A DNA stretch of 64,000 bases from M55B112 sp040880545 (GTDB lineage Bacteria; Bacteroidota; Bacteroidia; Bacteroidales; GCA-2748055): positions 1-64,000 of the forward strand of contig JBBDIE010000139.1 in assembly GCA_040880545.1 (NCBI GenBank). Direction: 5' to 3'. The notes beneath the pieces are model-generated. The model worked only from the letters and a program-made list of their open reading frames with translations. It was not told the origin of the DNA and ran no database searches. Shown in pieces: positions 45,371-54,223 of the stretch. The first letter of the stretch is position 1. The number at the start of each line of letters is the position of its first letter. Made by a program: the position numbers and the translations under genes.

Positions 45371-46660
45371 TTACAGGCTCCAGTATTTCAGCCGGTTTAT
45401 CTTGTTTCTGAATATCCCCTTCAGATCCACCAGGATCCCGTCCGGAACCATGATTTTACTAAATCCGTTTTCATCCATGGCCTCATATTCCTGGTGTCCA
45501 ACGGCTACGATTACTGCGTGGTACTTGCCAGTGGGACCGGCCTGTAGTTCATAATTATACTCTTCAAGTACCTCCGCTGAGTTGGCATAGGGATCCACAA
45601 CTTCCACATGCATGCCAAATTCCTTAAGTTCATAGATCACATCGGCTACTTTTGAATTCCGGATATCACTTACATTTTCCTTAAACGTAGTTCCCATCAC
45701 CAGGATCCTGCAATCTTTCAGGTTGGTGAAGAGATTTGACAGTTTGATTGTTACCTGTTTGGCCACCCAGGCAGCCATTCCGTCATTAATGGCGCGGCCC
45801 GCATTGATGATCTGTGCATGATGACCGTACATGGCTGATTTATGAGTCAGGTAGTAGGGATCCACGCCGATGCAATGTCCTCCCACAAGTCCTGGGAAAA
45901 ATTGCAGAAAGTTCCATTTTGTCCCTGCCGCTTCCAGTACTTCGAATGTATTGATATCCATCTTGTCGAAGATCATGGCAAGTTCGTTCATGAATGCAAT
46001 ATTGATATCACGTTGTGTGTTTTCAATAATCTTGGCAGCTTCAGCCACCTTGATTGAACTGGCACGATACACCCCGGCTTTAATTACAAGTTCGTAGGTT
46101 TTTGCAATCTCTTCTGCCGAAACTGCATCACAACCCGAAGAGACTTTGGTGATACTTGTGAGTGTGTGTTTCTTATCGCCCGGGTTGATTCTCTCCGGGG
46201 AGAAACCAACCTTGAAGCCGGAAATAAATTCCAGGCCGGAGATCTCTTCCAATAAGGGTACGCATTCTTCCTCCGTACAGCCAGGATAGACGGTGGACTC
46301 ATAAACCACATAATCGCCTTCTTTCAAAACCTTGCCCACCGTTCGTGTTGCGCTAAGGAGGGGAGTAAGATCAGGCTTTTTGTGTTCATCGATGGGGGTT
46401 GGAACTGCCACCACGTAAATAGAGGCATGTTTAAGCTCCTCAATATCGGAAGTGAAGCTGATATCACAACCGTCAAAGTCTTCAGGTTCCAGTTCATCAC
46501 TGGGATCGATCCTGTTACGCATTTTTTCAATCCTGTCCTCCTTGATATCAAACCCGATTACCTTAATCTTCCTTGCAAATTCAAGGGCAATGGGAAGTCC
46601 GACATAGCCAAGCCCGATAACGGCCATTGTCTTTTTTTTCTCAACTAGTTCTTGGTACAT
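45371..46660 (-). CDS. UDP-N-acetylhexosamine 6-dehydrogenase (TviB/WbpO/WbpA type)
   Basis: A 429-residue nucleotide-sugar dehydrogenase that oxidises C6 of a UDP-HexNAc to the uronic acid in two NAD steps. It has GLGYVGLP at the NAD site, VGFSPERINPGDK, ENTQRDINIAFMNE and GGHCIGVDPYYLTHKS; the catalytic cysteine is that of GGHC. The sequence is nearer the TviB/WbpO branch than classical WbpA. Within a wlbA-wlbB-wlbC cluster it would supply UDP-GlcNAc uronic acid. The ATG at 46660 was preferred over a frame reaching 46729 that would overlap wlbA. Confidence 0.88.
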   Translation of the reverse strand: MYQELVEKKKTMAVIGLGYVGLPIALEFARKIKVIGFDIKEDRIEKMRNRIDPSDELEPEDFDGCDISFTSDIEELKHASIYVVAVPTPIDEHKKPDLTPLLSATRTVGKVLKEGDYVVYESTVYPGCTEEECVPLLEEISGLEFISGFKVGFSPERINPGDKKHTLTSITKVSSGCDAVSAEEIAKTYELVIKAGVYRASSIKVAEAAKIIENTQRDINIAFMNELAMIFDKMDINTFEVLEAAGTKWNFLQFFPGLVGGHCIGVDPYYLTHKSAMYGHHAQIINAGRAINDGMAAWVAKQVTIKLSNLFTNLKDCRILVMGTTFKENVSDIRNSKVADVIYELKEFGMHVEVVDPYANSAEVLEEYNYELQAGPTGKYHAVIVAVGHQEYEAMDENGFSKIMVPDGILVDLKGIFRNKINRLKYWSL

Positions 46661-46709
46661 TTTGCAAATTTTGTTTGTCTCGACTGAATTAATTTCAAAA
46701 GCAGGCAAA

Positions 46710-47657
46710 TTATCTGATGCCCTTTGCAAAGGGATGGTAATTGCCTTTCAATCCTGTTTGTTCCGCGTTTCTGATATTATATACAGTCTGGATTGAGTTC
46801 CTTGCACATTCTACGCCATAACCATTTCCGGCAATAATTTCCTGGTAAGATAGGGTATGAAGATCGGTAAATCCTCCGCTGAATTCAATTTCTTCCCCAT
46901 TCACCGTTATGGAACGGTATGTACGTTGTCCCTGTACTCTGAATTCGGGCGGTAGATCATTTTCGTCGATACTGAGGTACCACCTTACCCGTGCATTTTC
47001 AAGCTGCAGGAATCCTGCTGCTTTGTTATCCTTCAACAGATGGACGACATTCTCTTTTACATCCCCAAAGATCCAGGTGAGCATATCAAAGAAGTGTACA
47101 CCGATGTTCGTAGCGATTCCACCGGATTTATGCACATCCCCTTTCCATGAATAGTGATACCATTTACCCCGGCTCGTAATATAGGAGAGATCCACATCGT
47201 ATATCTTGTCGGGCGGTCCGTTTTTAATTTTTTCCCGTAGCTCGATGATGGATGGATGAAGCCTCAGTTGAAGAATATTGTACACTTTCCGGCCGGTCTC
47301 GTTTTCATAGTCCAGCAGGGCATCAATGTTCCAGGGATTCAGTACCAGTGGCTTTTCGCATATTGCATCTGCTCCGCTTCTCAGGGCAAACCTGATGTGG
47401 GAGTCGTGCAGGTAATTTGGTGAACAGATGGAGACATAATCGATCTGTTTTCCAATACGGTTCAATTTTGCGATATGCCTGTCGAATCTTTCAAATTCCA
47501 CGAAAAAATCGGCTTCGGGGAAATATGAATCCACGAATCCCACGCTGTCAAATTTATCCAGGGCAGCTACCAGGTTGTTCCCGGTCTCTTTAATAGCTTT
47601 TACGTGCCTTATGGCGATATAACCCGCTATTCCAATCAGTGTAAAGTTTTTACTCAT
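46710..47657 (-). CDS. wlbA: UDP-GlcNAc-uronate 3-dehydrogenase (WlbA/WbpB)
   Basis: A 315-residue Gfo/Idh/MocA oxidoreductase that oxidises C3 of UDP-N-acetylglucosaminuronic acid. The opening ALDKFDSVGFVDSYFPEADF and the FVEFERFDRH segment are hallmarks of the WlbA/WbpB subgroup. The Gfo/Idh catalytic lysine lies in ICEKPLVLNP, and HxxD-like GVHFFDMLTW is in the second domain. The keto product is the substrate of the aminotransferase two genes upstream. Confidence 0.93.
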   Translation of the reverse strand: MSKNFTLIGIAGYIAIRHVKAIKETGNNLVAALDKFDSVGFVDSYFPEADFFVEFERFDRHIAKLNRIGKQIDYVSICSPNYLHDSHIRFALRSGADAICEKPLVLNPWNIDALLDYENETGRKVYNILQLRLHPSIIELREKIKNGPPDKIYDVDLSYITSRGKWYHYSWKGDVHKSGGIATNIGVHFFDMLTWIFGDVKENVVHLLKDNKAAGFLQLENARVRWYLSIDENDLPPEFRVQGQRTYRSITVNGEEIEFSGGFTDLHTLSYQEIIAGNGYGVECARNSIQTVYNIRNAEQTGLKGNYHPFAKGIR

Positions 47658-47664
47658 TATTAAA

Positions 47665-48243
47665 TCAGGGTATTTTTCTTACTACATTCTCTTTTAATTC
47701 ATATTTTTCATGGCTTTCACTACAAACGGCGATTCCATTTTTGTCAAATTCAAGTCGATGTCCATATTCGCTTATCCATCCGGTTTGTCTAGATGGGTTT
47801 CCCACCACCAGGGCATAAGAGGGTACGGCCCTGGTTACAACAGCTCCGGCTCCGATAAATGCATACGCGCCAATGTCATTCCCGCAGATGATTGTGGCAT
47901 TGGCACCTATGGAGGCCCCTTTCCCCACCAGCGTTCGTTCGTACTGGTCCCTCCTGATTACGGCGCTTCGTGGATTGATCACATTGGTAAATACCATGGA
48001 TGGACCAAGGAATACGTCATCTTCACATATTACACCGGTATATATGGAAACGTTGTTCTGTACCTTTACATTGTTACCCAGTTTTACCCCGGGCGATACC
48101 ACAACATTCTGCCCGAGATTACAATGCTGCCCGATTACAGATCCGGTCATCACATGGGAGAAATGCCAGATCTTTGTACCTTCCCCAATCTCGCATCCAT
48201 CGTCGATGACCGCAGTTTCATGTGCGAAATAAGTTTTTTCCAT
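47665..48243 (-). CDS. wlbB: Left-handed beta-helix N-acetyltransferase (WlbB/WbpD)
   Basis: A 192-residue acyltransferase made of hexapeptide repeats (for example IGEGTKIWHFSHVM, LGQNVVVSPGVKLG, VQNNVSIYTGVICE). It acetylates the 3-amino group of the UDP-2-acetamido-3-amino uronic acid with acetyl-CoA. FTNVINPRSAVIRRD and GANATIICGNDIGAYAFIGAGAVV are the family signature. The ATG at 48243 is preferred over a TTG at 48252 inside wlbC. It sits between wlbC and wlbA. Confidence 0.93.
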   Translation of the reverse strand: MEKTYFAHETAVIDDGCEIGEGTKIWHFSHVMTGSVIGQHCNLGQNVVVSPGVKLGNNVKVQNNVSIYTGVICEDDVFLGPSMVFTNVINPRSAVIRRDQYERTLVGKGASIGANATIICGNDIGAYAFIGAGAVVTRAVPSYALVVGNPSRQTGWISEYGHRLEFDKNGIAVCSESHEKYELKENVVRKIP

Positions 48244-48248
48244 GGGTC

Positions 48249-49376
48249 TCAATTGAAAAAAGTTTGTACAGATTTTATAATATGGTTAAGCTGATCCTCT
48301 TCCATCTCCGTATGTATGGGAAGGCTGATCACTTTCGTACAGAGTTCTTCAGCTATGGGAAAATCTCCTTTTTTGTACTCCAGGTCCTTATAGGCAGCCT
48401 GCAGATGCAGTGGTGACGGATAATAGATCATTGCCGGCACATCCCGGCTGTTCAAATACTCTTTCAGAGCATTCCGGCGTCCGTTTTCAACCTGTAATGT
48501 GTATTGGTGGAAAATATGGTCGGAATCGGGGTTCCTGGCCGGAATTTTCAGTCCGGGGATACCTTCAAAAGCATGATCATATGCCCCGGCAACCGATTTT
48601 CTGGCATTGTTGTATTCATCCAGGTGTCGTAATTTTACACGCAATATTGCTGCCTGTATGGTATCGAGCCTGGAGTTTACCCCAACATGTTCATAGTGAT
48701 ACCTTTCGGTCATTCCATGGTTAACCATGGCGTTGATCTTCTCCCCTGTTTGCCTGTTATTTGTAAGCAATGCTCCCCCATCACCATAAGCTCCCAGGTT
48801 TTTGCTGGGGAAGAAGGAGGTACAGCCAATGTCTCCCAGCGCCCCTGTCTTCTTCACGGTTCCATCAGTGAGTTTGTAACCGGCCCCGATGGCCTGCGCA
48901 TTGTCCTCAATTACATAGAGGTTATTTCTGCGGGCAAATTCCAGGATTCGGTTCATGTCTGCAGCTTGTCCGAAAAGGTGCACAGGTACAATGGCCCTTG
49001 TTTTTTCTGTGCGTATTGAATCAATCCCGGACGGATCCAGATTGAATGTGTGGGGATCCACATCGGCAAGTACAGGTTTTAACCGGAGTAAGCTGATCAC
49101 TTCTATGGTGGCTATAAATGTAAAAGGGGTGGTGATCACTTCATCTCCGGGTTGCAATTCAAGTGCCATCATGGCTACCTGGAGAGCATCTGTTCCATTT
49201 CCACAGGCAATACAATACGACACACCTGAATAGGCAGCAAGTTCATCCTGGAATGCTCTGACGTCAGGCCCTTTGATAAAGGCGGTAGAATTGATCACTT
49301 CCTGAATGGCATTATCTATCTCCTCTTTGTGGCGAAGATACTGTCCGTGCAGATCAACCATTCTTATCTGTTTCAT
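48249..49376 (-). CDS. wlbC: DegT-family aminotransferase (WlbC/WbpE)
   Basis: A 375-residue PLP-dependent sugar aminotransferase that converts the 3-keto uronic acid nucleotide to the 3-amino form. It shows MVDLHGQYLRHKEEI, the CGNGTDALQ cofactor loop, VIEDNAQAIGA with the PLP-contacting Asp, and TSFFPSKNLGAYGDGGAL with the Schiff-base lysine in SKNLG. It is first in the operon wlbC-wlbB-wlbA-dehydrogenase-galE-rfbB. A weak -7-like TATATTCG lies about 30 bp upstream. Confidence 0.93.
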   Translation of the reverse strand: MKQIRMVDLHGQYLRHKEEIDNAIQEVINSTAFIKGPDVRAFQDELAAYSGVSYCIACGNGTDALQVAMMALELQPGDEVITTPFTFIATIEVISLLRLKPVLADVDPHTFNLDPSGIDSIRTEKTRAIVPVHLFGQAADMNRILEFARRNNLYVIEDNAQAIGAGYKLTDGTVKKTGALGDIGCTSFFPSKNLGAYGDGGALLTNNRQTGEKINAMVNHGMTERYHYEHVGVNSRLDTIQAAILRVKLRHLDEYNNARKSVAGAYDHAFEGIPGLKIPARNPDSDHIFHQYTLQVENGRRNALKEYLNSRDVPAMIYYPSPLHLQAAYKDLEYKKGDFPIAEELCTKVISLPIHTEMEEDQLNHIIKSVQTFFN

Positions 49377-49513
49377 ATTGCTGCAGTAAAATCAGTTTAA
49401 GCTTACGAATATACTAATTACTGTCTGTTTAGTTGCCGAAAAAATGATGAATTACGTTGATAACTCTGTTCAGAATTCAAATTTACCTTCATCATACGTA
49501 CCTGCTTTTATGT

Positions 49514-49521
49514 TAATTTTG
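49514..49521 (+). promoter_or_regulatory. -7 box of the HU/SPOR gene
   Basis: TAATTTTG is an exact TAnnTTTG; transcription would start near 49528, so the in-frame ATG at 49444 cannot be used and the one at 49570 is supported. Confidence 0.55.
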
Positions 49522-49569
49522 TATGCATGGAATGGTAATGGACAAGATAATACCTCAAAAACCTCCAAT

Positions 49570-50634
49570 ATGGCTTATTTAGGCAAGTATATTCGTCAGA
49601 TTCTGTCAACACAGGAACCAGTGATCCTGCCTGGTTTCGGAAGTCTGGTGCCCACAGAGGGCAAAGGTGTTGCGGGGCCCGAAGGTAAAATTGAACCTCC
49701 GGGAACCGTGATCAGGTTTGATGCAACGCACCCAAAAGGTGATGGCAAACTGGCAGAAGAGTATGCCCGGGGGGAGCAGATGGACCAGGAAGAGGCCAGG
49801 CAACAGGTGCTGGAACTGGTTGATGCCATTAAATTTAAACTGGATAAGGGTGAAAAATATGAACTTGCCTCGGTGGGAACCTTTACCCGTGACGATGACA
49901 ACAAGATCCATTTCAGGAAAGATCCCAATTGGGTAATCGATCCGGATGAATTCGGACTCTCATCGCTGGAGCTTCTTGAACTAGAAGATGAACCGGAGGA
50001 ACCTGTTGGGACTCCGGATCCTGTTAAAGCCCCTGCACCTGTTAAAGCCCCTGCACCTGAAGTGAAAACCAAACAGCAGGAGCCGGCGGTTACAGGAAAA
50101 GAAACTGTAAAGCAGGATTCTCCTGGACCCCCGCGCAGAATAGAGAGAAAACAAGTAAATAAGTGGAGGATCATCTGGATTGTGGTTGGGTCACTGATTG
50201 CAGTATTGGCGCTGATCCTGCTTATTCCCACAGAGAATGGAATCGAATTCGGCAGGGATGGTATTGTGATCAGGGAGAAGGATTCAGAAAAGGAACTACT
50301 GCCTTCCAGGGATCCGAATGAATCACGCATTGAAAGGGAGACTACGGGCAGCGAAGAAGTGGAGGATTCCCAGGAAGAGGACCGTCCCGTTACACCTCCT
50401 GTTCAGCAAAATAAATATTTCATTATAGCCGGTAGTTTTCAGAGCCTTCCCAACGCAACAGAGTTAATGAATGATCTTAAAGCCTCCGGATTCCCGGCCG
50501 AGATAATTATTACCGAGAACAGGCTTTACCGTGTTTCTGTGAGTTCCTTTGCAACAAAGGAGGCAGCGCTCAGGGAACTTCCCGGTATCAAGAATGAGCC
50601 CGGGCTGGGAAGTGCCTGGCTGATGACCAGGTAA
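49570..50634 (+). CDS. HU-like (CCDC81-type) and SPOR domain membrane protein
   Basis: A 354-residue protein with an N-terminal cytoplasmic pair of HU-like CCDC81-type domains (about 1-125: YLGKYIRQIL, VILPGFGSLVP, ELASVGTFTRD). A Pro/Ala/Glu-rich linker with two copies of PVKAPA (about 150-162) follows. One transmembrane helix (WRIIWIVVGSLIAVLALILLI, about 199-219) leads to a periplasmic SPOR domain (about 280-354, KYFIIAGSFQSLPNA) that binds denuded peptidoglycan. It could link the nucleoid or cytoplasm to the dividing cell wall. The start is set by the promoter box. Confidence 0.85.
   Translation: MAYLGKYIRQILSTQEPVILPGFGSLVPTEGKGVAGPEGKIEPPGTVIRFDATHPKGDGKLAEEYARGEQMDQEEARQQVLELVDAIKFKLDKGEKYELASVGTFTRDDDNKIHFRKDPNWVIDPDEFGLSSLELLELEDEPEEPVGTPDPVKAPAPVKAPAPEVKTKQQEPAVTGKETVKQDSPGPPRRIERKQVNKWRIIWIVVGSLIAVLALILLIPTENGIEFGRDGIVIREKDSEKELLPSRDPNESRIERETTGSEEVEDSQEEDRPVTPPVQQNKYFIIAGSFQSLPNATELMNDLKASGFPAEIIITENRLYRVSVSSFATKEAALRELPGIKNEPGLGSAWLMTR
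50020..50059 (+). repeat. 18-bp tandem repeat within the HU/SPOR gene
   Basis: CCTGTTAAAGCCCCTGCA occurs at 50020-50037 and 50038-50055 with a partial third copy. It encodes PVKAPA twice in the linker before the transmembrane helix and is identical at DNA level, so it is a recent duplication. Confidence 0.85.
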
Positions 50635-50699
50635 CCCATGTGTCAAAGCAGTTAAGCAGCAAATCCAGGATAGCCACAACAGGAAACTACTTTTTACCC

Positions 50700-52733
50700 T
50701 TAATTTACTTCGGCTCCGTTGTGTGCCTCCTTACCGGGTTCAACGAAATAAAGCTGACCGTCGCTGTTTTCCGAGAGCAGAATCATTCCCTGTGATTCGA
50801 TGCCTTTGATGTTCCTGGGAGCAAGGTTCACCAAAACACATACTTTCTGTCCGGGCAGATCGTTGGGTTCATAGTATTCTGCAATACCCGATACTATGGT
50901 GCGCTTATCGATCCCGGTATCCACGATCATTTTGATAAGCTTTTTGGTTTTTGGAACTTTTTCGGCCTCAAGGATGGTGGCGGTACGGATATCCATTTTA
51001 CTGAAATCATCGAAAGTGATCTCCGGTTTTTGTTGCGTGACAGGGATTCCTGAATTTCCGTTCGCTTTTGATTCATGGAGCTTATCAAGCTGGTGTTGTA
51101 TCATCTCGTCCTCAATTTTTTCGAAAAGCAGTCCGGGCTGGCCCAATTCATGACCGGGCTTGAGCAATGTTGTATTACCCAGCAGTTCCCAGCCGGCATG
51201 ATCGATCTGCAGGAAATTTCTGAGTTTTTCCATGGAAAACGGGAGGAAAGGTTCCAGCAGGATGGTAAGGTTTGCAGTGATCTGCAGGGCAGTATTAAGT
51301 ATGGTACGCACCCTGTCGGGATCTGTTTTGATCACCTTCCAGGGTTCTGTGTCGGCCAGATATTTATTTCCCAGTCTGGCCAGGTCCATGGCAAGTTTAA
51401 CAGCTTCCCTGAATCTGAAATTCTCCAGGCTGGTTTCGACAGATGCTGCAATTTGTTTTATCTCACCAAGTACCTGCTTATCGGAATCGGTCAACCCTGC
51501 CGGAGCGGGAACCTTACCGTCGTAATATTTATTGGTAAGAACCAGTGCCCTGTTCACAAAATTTCCCAGGATAGCCACCAGTTCATTGTTGTTCCTGTTC
51601 TGGAAGTCTTTCCATGTGAAATCGTTGTCTTTATTTTCAGGAGCATTGGCACACAGTACATACCTGAGCACATCCTGTTTTCCCGGAAAATCCAACAGGT
51701 ATTCGTGAAGCCATACTGCCCAGTTCCTGGATGTGGAGATTTTGTCATTTTCCAGGTTGAGGAATTCATTGGCCGGCACATTGTCGGGAAGATTGAAAGA
51801 ACCCTCTGCTTTTAGCATAGATGGGAAAATGATACAATGGAAAACGATATTGTCTTTTCCGATAAAGTGGATTAACCGTGAATCTTTGTCCTTCCAGTAT
51901 TTCTCCCAGTCGGGGGTTAATTCTTTGGTGGCGGAGATGTACCCGATTGGAGCATCGAACCATACATACAGTACTTTGCCGTCTGCCCCTTCAACCGGCA
52001 CCGGCACACCCCAGTTCAGGTCCCTGCTCACTGCCCTTGGCTGGAGTCCCTGGTCGATCCACGATTTACACTGTCCGTATACATTTGGTTTCCACTCCTT
52101 GTGCTCCTCCAGTATCCATTTTTTCAGCCACGGCTCATACTGATCGAGCGGTAGGTACCAATGCCTGGTCTCCTTTAGTACTGGCTTACTTCCGCTGAGC
52201 CTTGATACAGGATTCAGGAGGTCGGTAGGACTCAGTGATGTACCACACTGTTCACACTGATCACCATAGGCCCCGGGGTTGTTGCAATGGGGACAGGTTC
52301 CTGTTATGTATCTGTCGGCCAGGAAATTCCCCGATTCATTATCAAAATACTGTTCGGTGGTTTTCTCAATAAAATTCCCATCATCATACAATTTCCTGAA
52401 AAACTGTGAGGCAGTTTCATAATGGACCTTGCTGGAGGTACGTGAATAAATATCAAAAGTGATTCCAAAATCCTCAAAGGCTTTTTTGTTGATTACATGG
52501 TACCTGTCCACAATATCCTGGGGGTTCACCCCTTCATCCCGTGCTTTTAATGTGATGGGTACACCATGCTCATCTGATCCGCAGACGTGAATGATATCCT
52601 GTCCCTTTAAACGCTGGTAACGGGTATAAATATCGGAAGGAACATATACCCCGGCCAAGTGGCCCAGGTGAATAGGACCATTGGCATAGGGGAGTGCAGA
52701 GGTTATAAGGTATCTTTTGTATGCTTTCTTCAT
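50700..52733 (-). CDS. metG: Methionyl-tRNA synthetase with C-terminal tRNA-binding domain
   Basis: A 677-residue class I synthetase. The ATP-binding HIGH motif reads HLGH (residues 22-25). The zinc knuckle is CPHCNNPGAYGDQCEQC (about 147-163), and the KMSKS loop reads KISTS. The C-terminal domain (about 575-677; IRTATILEAEKVPKTKKL, GIESQGMILLSE) is the EMAP-II/Trbp111-like tRNA-binding module of dimeric MetG. The ATG at 52733 is used because the longer frame starts inside the -7 box. Confidence 0.97.
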   Translation of the reverse strand: MKKAYKRYLITSALPYANGPIHLGHLAGVYVPSDIYTRYQRLKGQDIIHVCGSDEHGVPITLKARDEGVNPQDIVDRYHVINKKAFEDFGITFDIYSRTSSKVHYETASQFFRKLYDDGNFIEKTTEQYFDNESGNFLADRYITGTCPHCNNPGAYGDQCEQCGTSLSPTDLLNPVSRLSGSKPVLKETRHWYLPLDQYEPWLKKWILEEHKEWKPNVYGQCKSWIDQGLQPRAVSRDLNWGVPVPVEGADGKVLYVWFDAPIGYISATKELTPDWEKYWKDKDSRLIHFIGKDNIVFHCIIFPSMLKAEGSFNLPDNVPANEFLNLENDKISTSRNWAVWLHEYLLDFPGKQDVLRYVLCANAPENKDNDFTWKDFQNRNNNELVAILGNFVNRALVLTNKYYDGKVPAPAGLTDSDKQVLGEIKQIAASVETSLENFRFREAVKLAMDLARLGNKYLADTEPWKVIKTDPDRVRTILNTALQITANLTILLEPFLPFSMEKLRNFLQIDHAGWELLGNTTLLKPGHELGQPGLLFEKIEDEMIQHQLDKLHESKANGNSGIPVTQQKPEITFDDFSKMDIRTATILEAEKVPKTKKLIKMIVDTGIDKRTIVSGIAEYYEPNDLPGQKVCVLVNLAPRNIKGIESQGMILLSENSDGQLYFVEPGKEAHNGAEVN

Positions 52734-52757
52734 GAAAATTGAATTTGAAAATCTGTG

Positions 52758-52765
52758 CAAAGATA
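52758..52765 (-). promoter_or_regulatory. -7 box of the metG promoter
   Basis: On the minus strand TATCTTTG (plus CAAAGATA) matches TAnnTTTG exactly, giving a leader of about 18 nt before the ATG at 52733. No -33 TTTG is seen at the expected distance. Confidence 0.55.
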
Positions 52766-52892
52766 ATTATTAATGAGGGACATGTTTCATTCTGTCAGGC
52801 AAATCATAGACGCCGAAAGTAATTTGTGCTGGAAGTTCAAAATTGAACATGGGGGGTTATGCAATCAGAGATTATTTAATAACTTCGTTGTG

Positions 52893-53804
52893 ATGGGATC
52901 ATTAAAAACACCGGAAGCATTGAAAAAGGGAGATACCATTGGTATCCTGGCTCCGGCGCGGCAGATAAGTGAAGAGGAGGTTACCCCGTTCGCTGCGTAT
53001 ATGCAAAAGAATGGTTATATGATTCGTTATGCCGGGAACCTGCACGGGGCGCACCGGCAGTTCTCGGGAACCGTGGAAGAGCGTTTGCGCGATATACATC
53101 AGCTGTTTACGGATCCTTCCGTAAAGGCTGTTTTCGCCGCCAGGGGAGGATATGGCGCCGCACAGTTACTTTCGGGAATGGACTGGGAGATTATTCGGGA
53201 AAATCCCAAATGGCTGGTTGGATTCAGTGATGTAACCGCCCTCCATTCGGCCATGGGTAAATTTATGGAAACGGTACATGGTGTAATGCCCTATTCCCTG
53301 GTGATGAAAGAGCCCCAGGACATGCTTTCATTCGATTACATGCTGAATGTTCTCACCGGAAGGGAAGTTGGTTACGAGACAGATGACCATCCGCTGAATG
53401 TGGAGGGAAAAGTGAGCGGAACACTGACCGGGGGGAATTTATCGGTACTTTACTCCTTGTCGGGTTCGCGATTTGAGCCGGATTATGAAGGAAAAATCCT
53501 CTTCCTGGAGGATCTCGATGAATATCTTTATCATATTGACCGGATGGTGCTAAATTTTGAACTGCGTGACATATTCAAAAAGATCACAGGTTTGGTGATC
53601 GGCGATTTCTCTGATTTGCACGATAATGCTTCGCCATTCGGTATGGATGCCCTGGAGATTATTGCAGAGCGGGCGTATAAATATAATGTTCCTGCCCTGT
53701 TCGGATTTCCTGCCGGACATAAAAAAACGAATTTTCCACTGATATTTGGAAGGGTTATCACATTAACAGTAAAAAGAGGAATGAATTCCCTGTTGATGTA
53801 TTAA
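52893..53804 (+). CDS. LD-carboxypeptidase, peptidase family S66
   Basis: A 303-residue cytoplasmic serine peptidase of family S66 (LdcA-like) that trims the terminal D-Ala from recycled muropeptide tetrapeptides. It shows KKGDTIGILAPARQ, AARGGYGAAQLL, and the nucleophile-elbow GFSDVTALH with the catalytic Ser. GGNLSVLYSLSG, the Glu region FLEDLDEYLYHIDR and the histidine region GHKKTNFPLIFG complete the pattern. The ATG at 52893 gives the normal family N-terminus; 40 further in-frame codons upstream look non-coding. It is 14 bp before yraN. Confidence 0.92.
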   Translation: MGSLKTPEALKKGDTIGILAPARQISEEEVTPFAAYMQKNGYMIRYAGNLHGAHRQFSGTVEERLRDIHQLFTDPSVKAVFAARGGYGAAQLLSGMDWEIIRENPKWLVGFSDVTALHSAMGKFMETVHGVMPYSLVMKEPQDMLSFDYMLNVLTGREVGYETDDHPLNVEGKVSGTLTGGNLSVLYSLSGSRFEPDYEGKILFLEDLDEYLYHIDRMVLNFELRDIFKKITGLVIGDFSDLHDNASPFGMDALEIIAERAYKYNVPALFGFPAGHKKTNFPLIFGRVITLTVKRGMNSLLMY

Positions 53805-53818
53805 CCAAATCAAATTTC

Positions 53819-54184
53819 ATGGCTGAATCACATCTTTTTGGCTCCGCATCAGAAAAAATTGCCGCCAGGTTCCTGATTGCCAAAGGTTACCGTTTGCTGC
53901 ATATGAATTGGAAATATATGCACAAAGAGCTGGACATAATTTGTACCAACGAAGAATTACTTGTGGTGGCAGAGGTGAAAGCGAGGCAGCAGAACTACTT
54001 TCCCCATCCTGAGGATATCATTTCCAGATCCAAGGAGCGATTTATCCTGGAGGCAGCAGAATTTTATATCCAAAGATTCGGGATTAAAATGCCTGTAAGG
54101 TTTGACCTGATCCTGATCATTAACCATGATAAATTAATAGAAATTGAACACCTGGAGGATGCGATAATTCCCGGAGTGGAGTAA
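53819..54184 (+). CDS. yraN: YraN/UPF0102 endonuclease-fold protein
   Basis: A 121-residue UPF0102 protein with the Holliday-junction-resolvase/restriction-endonuclease-like fold. It shows ASEKIAARFLIAKGYRLL, the acidic ELDIICTNEELLVVAEVKAR core (D and E-x-K), and RFDLILI. The biochemical role in cells is not settled. It follows the LD-carboxypeptidase by 14 bp. Confidence 0.92.
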   Translation: MAESHLFGSASEKIAARFLIAKGYRLLHMNWKYMHKELDIICTNEELLVVAEVKARQQNYFPHPEDIISRSKERFILEAAEFYIQRFGIKMPVRFDLILIINHDKLIEIEHLEDAIIPGVE

Positions 54185-54223
54185 TAATAAACTTTGAAAT
54201 TTCAATCGGTATGATTATTTTGT

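Noticed and set aside
49596..50330. 244-codon serine-rich minus-strand frame
   Set aside because: It is the shadow of the HU/SPOR gene; the low-complexity serine content mirrors acidic and Pro-rich codons on the real strand.
51075..51815. 246-codon plus-strand frame inside metG
   Set aside because: It is antisense to conserved MetG motifs, with no independent support.
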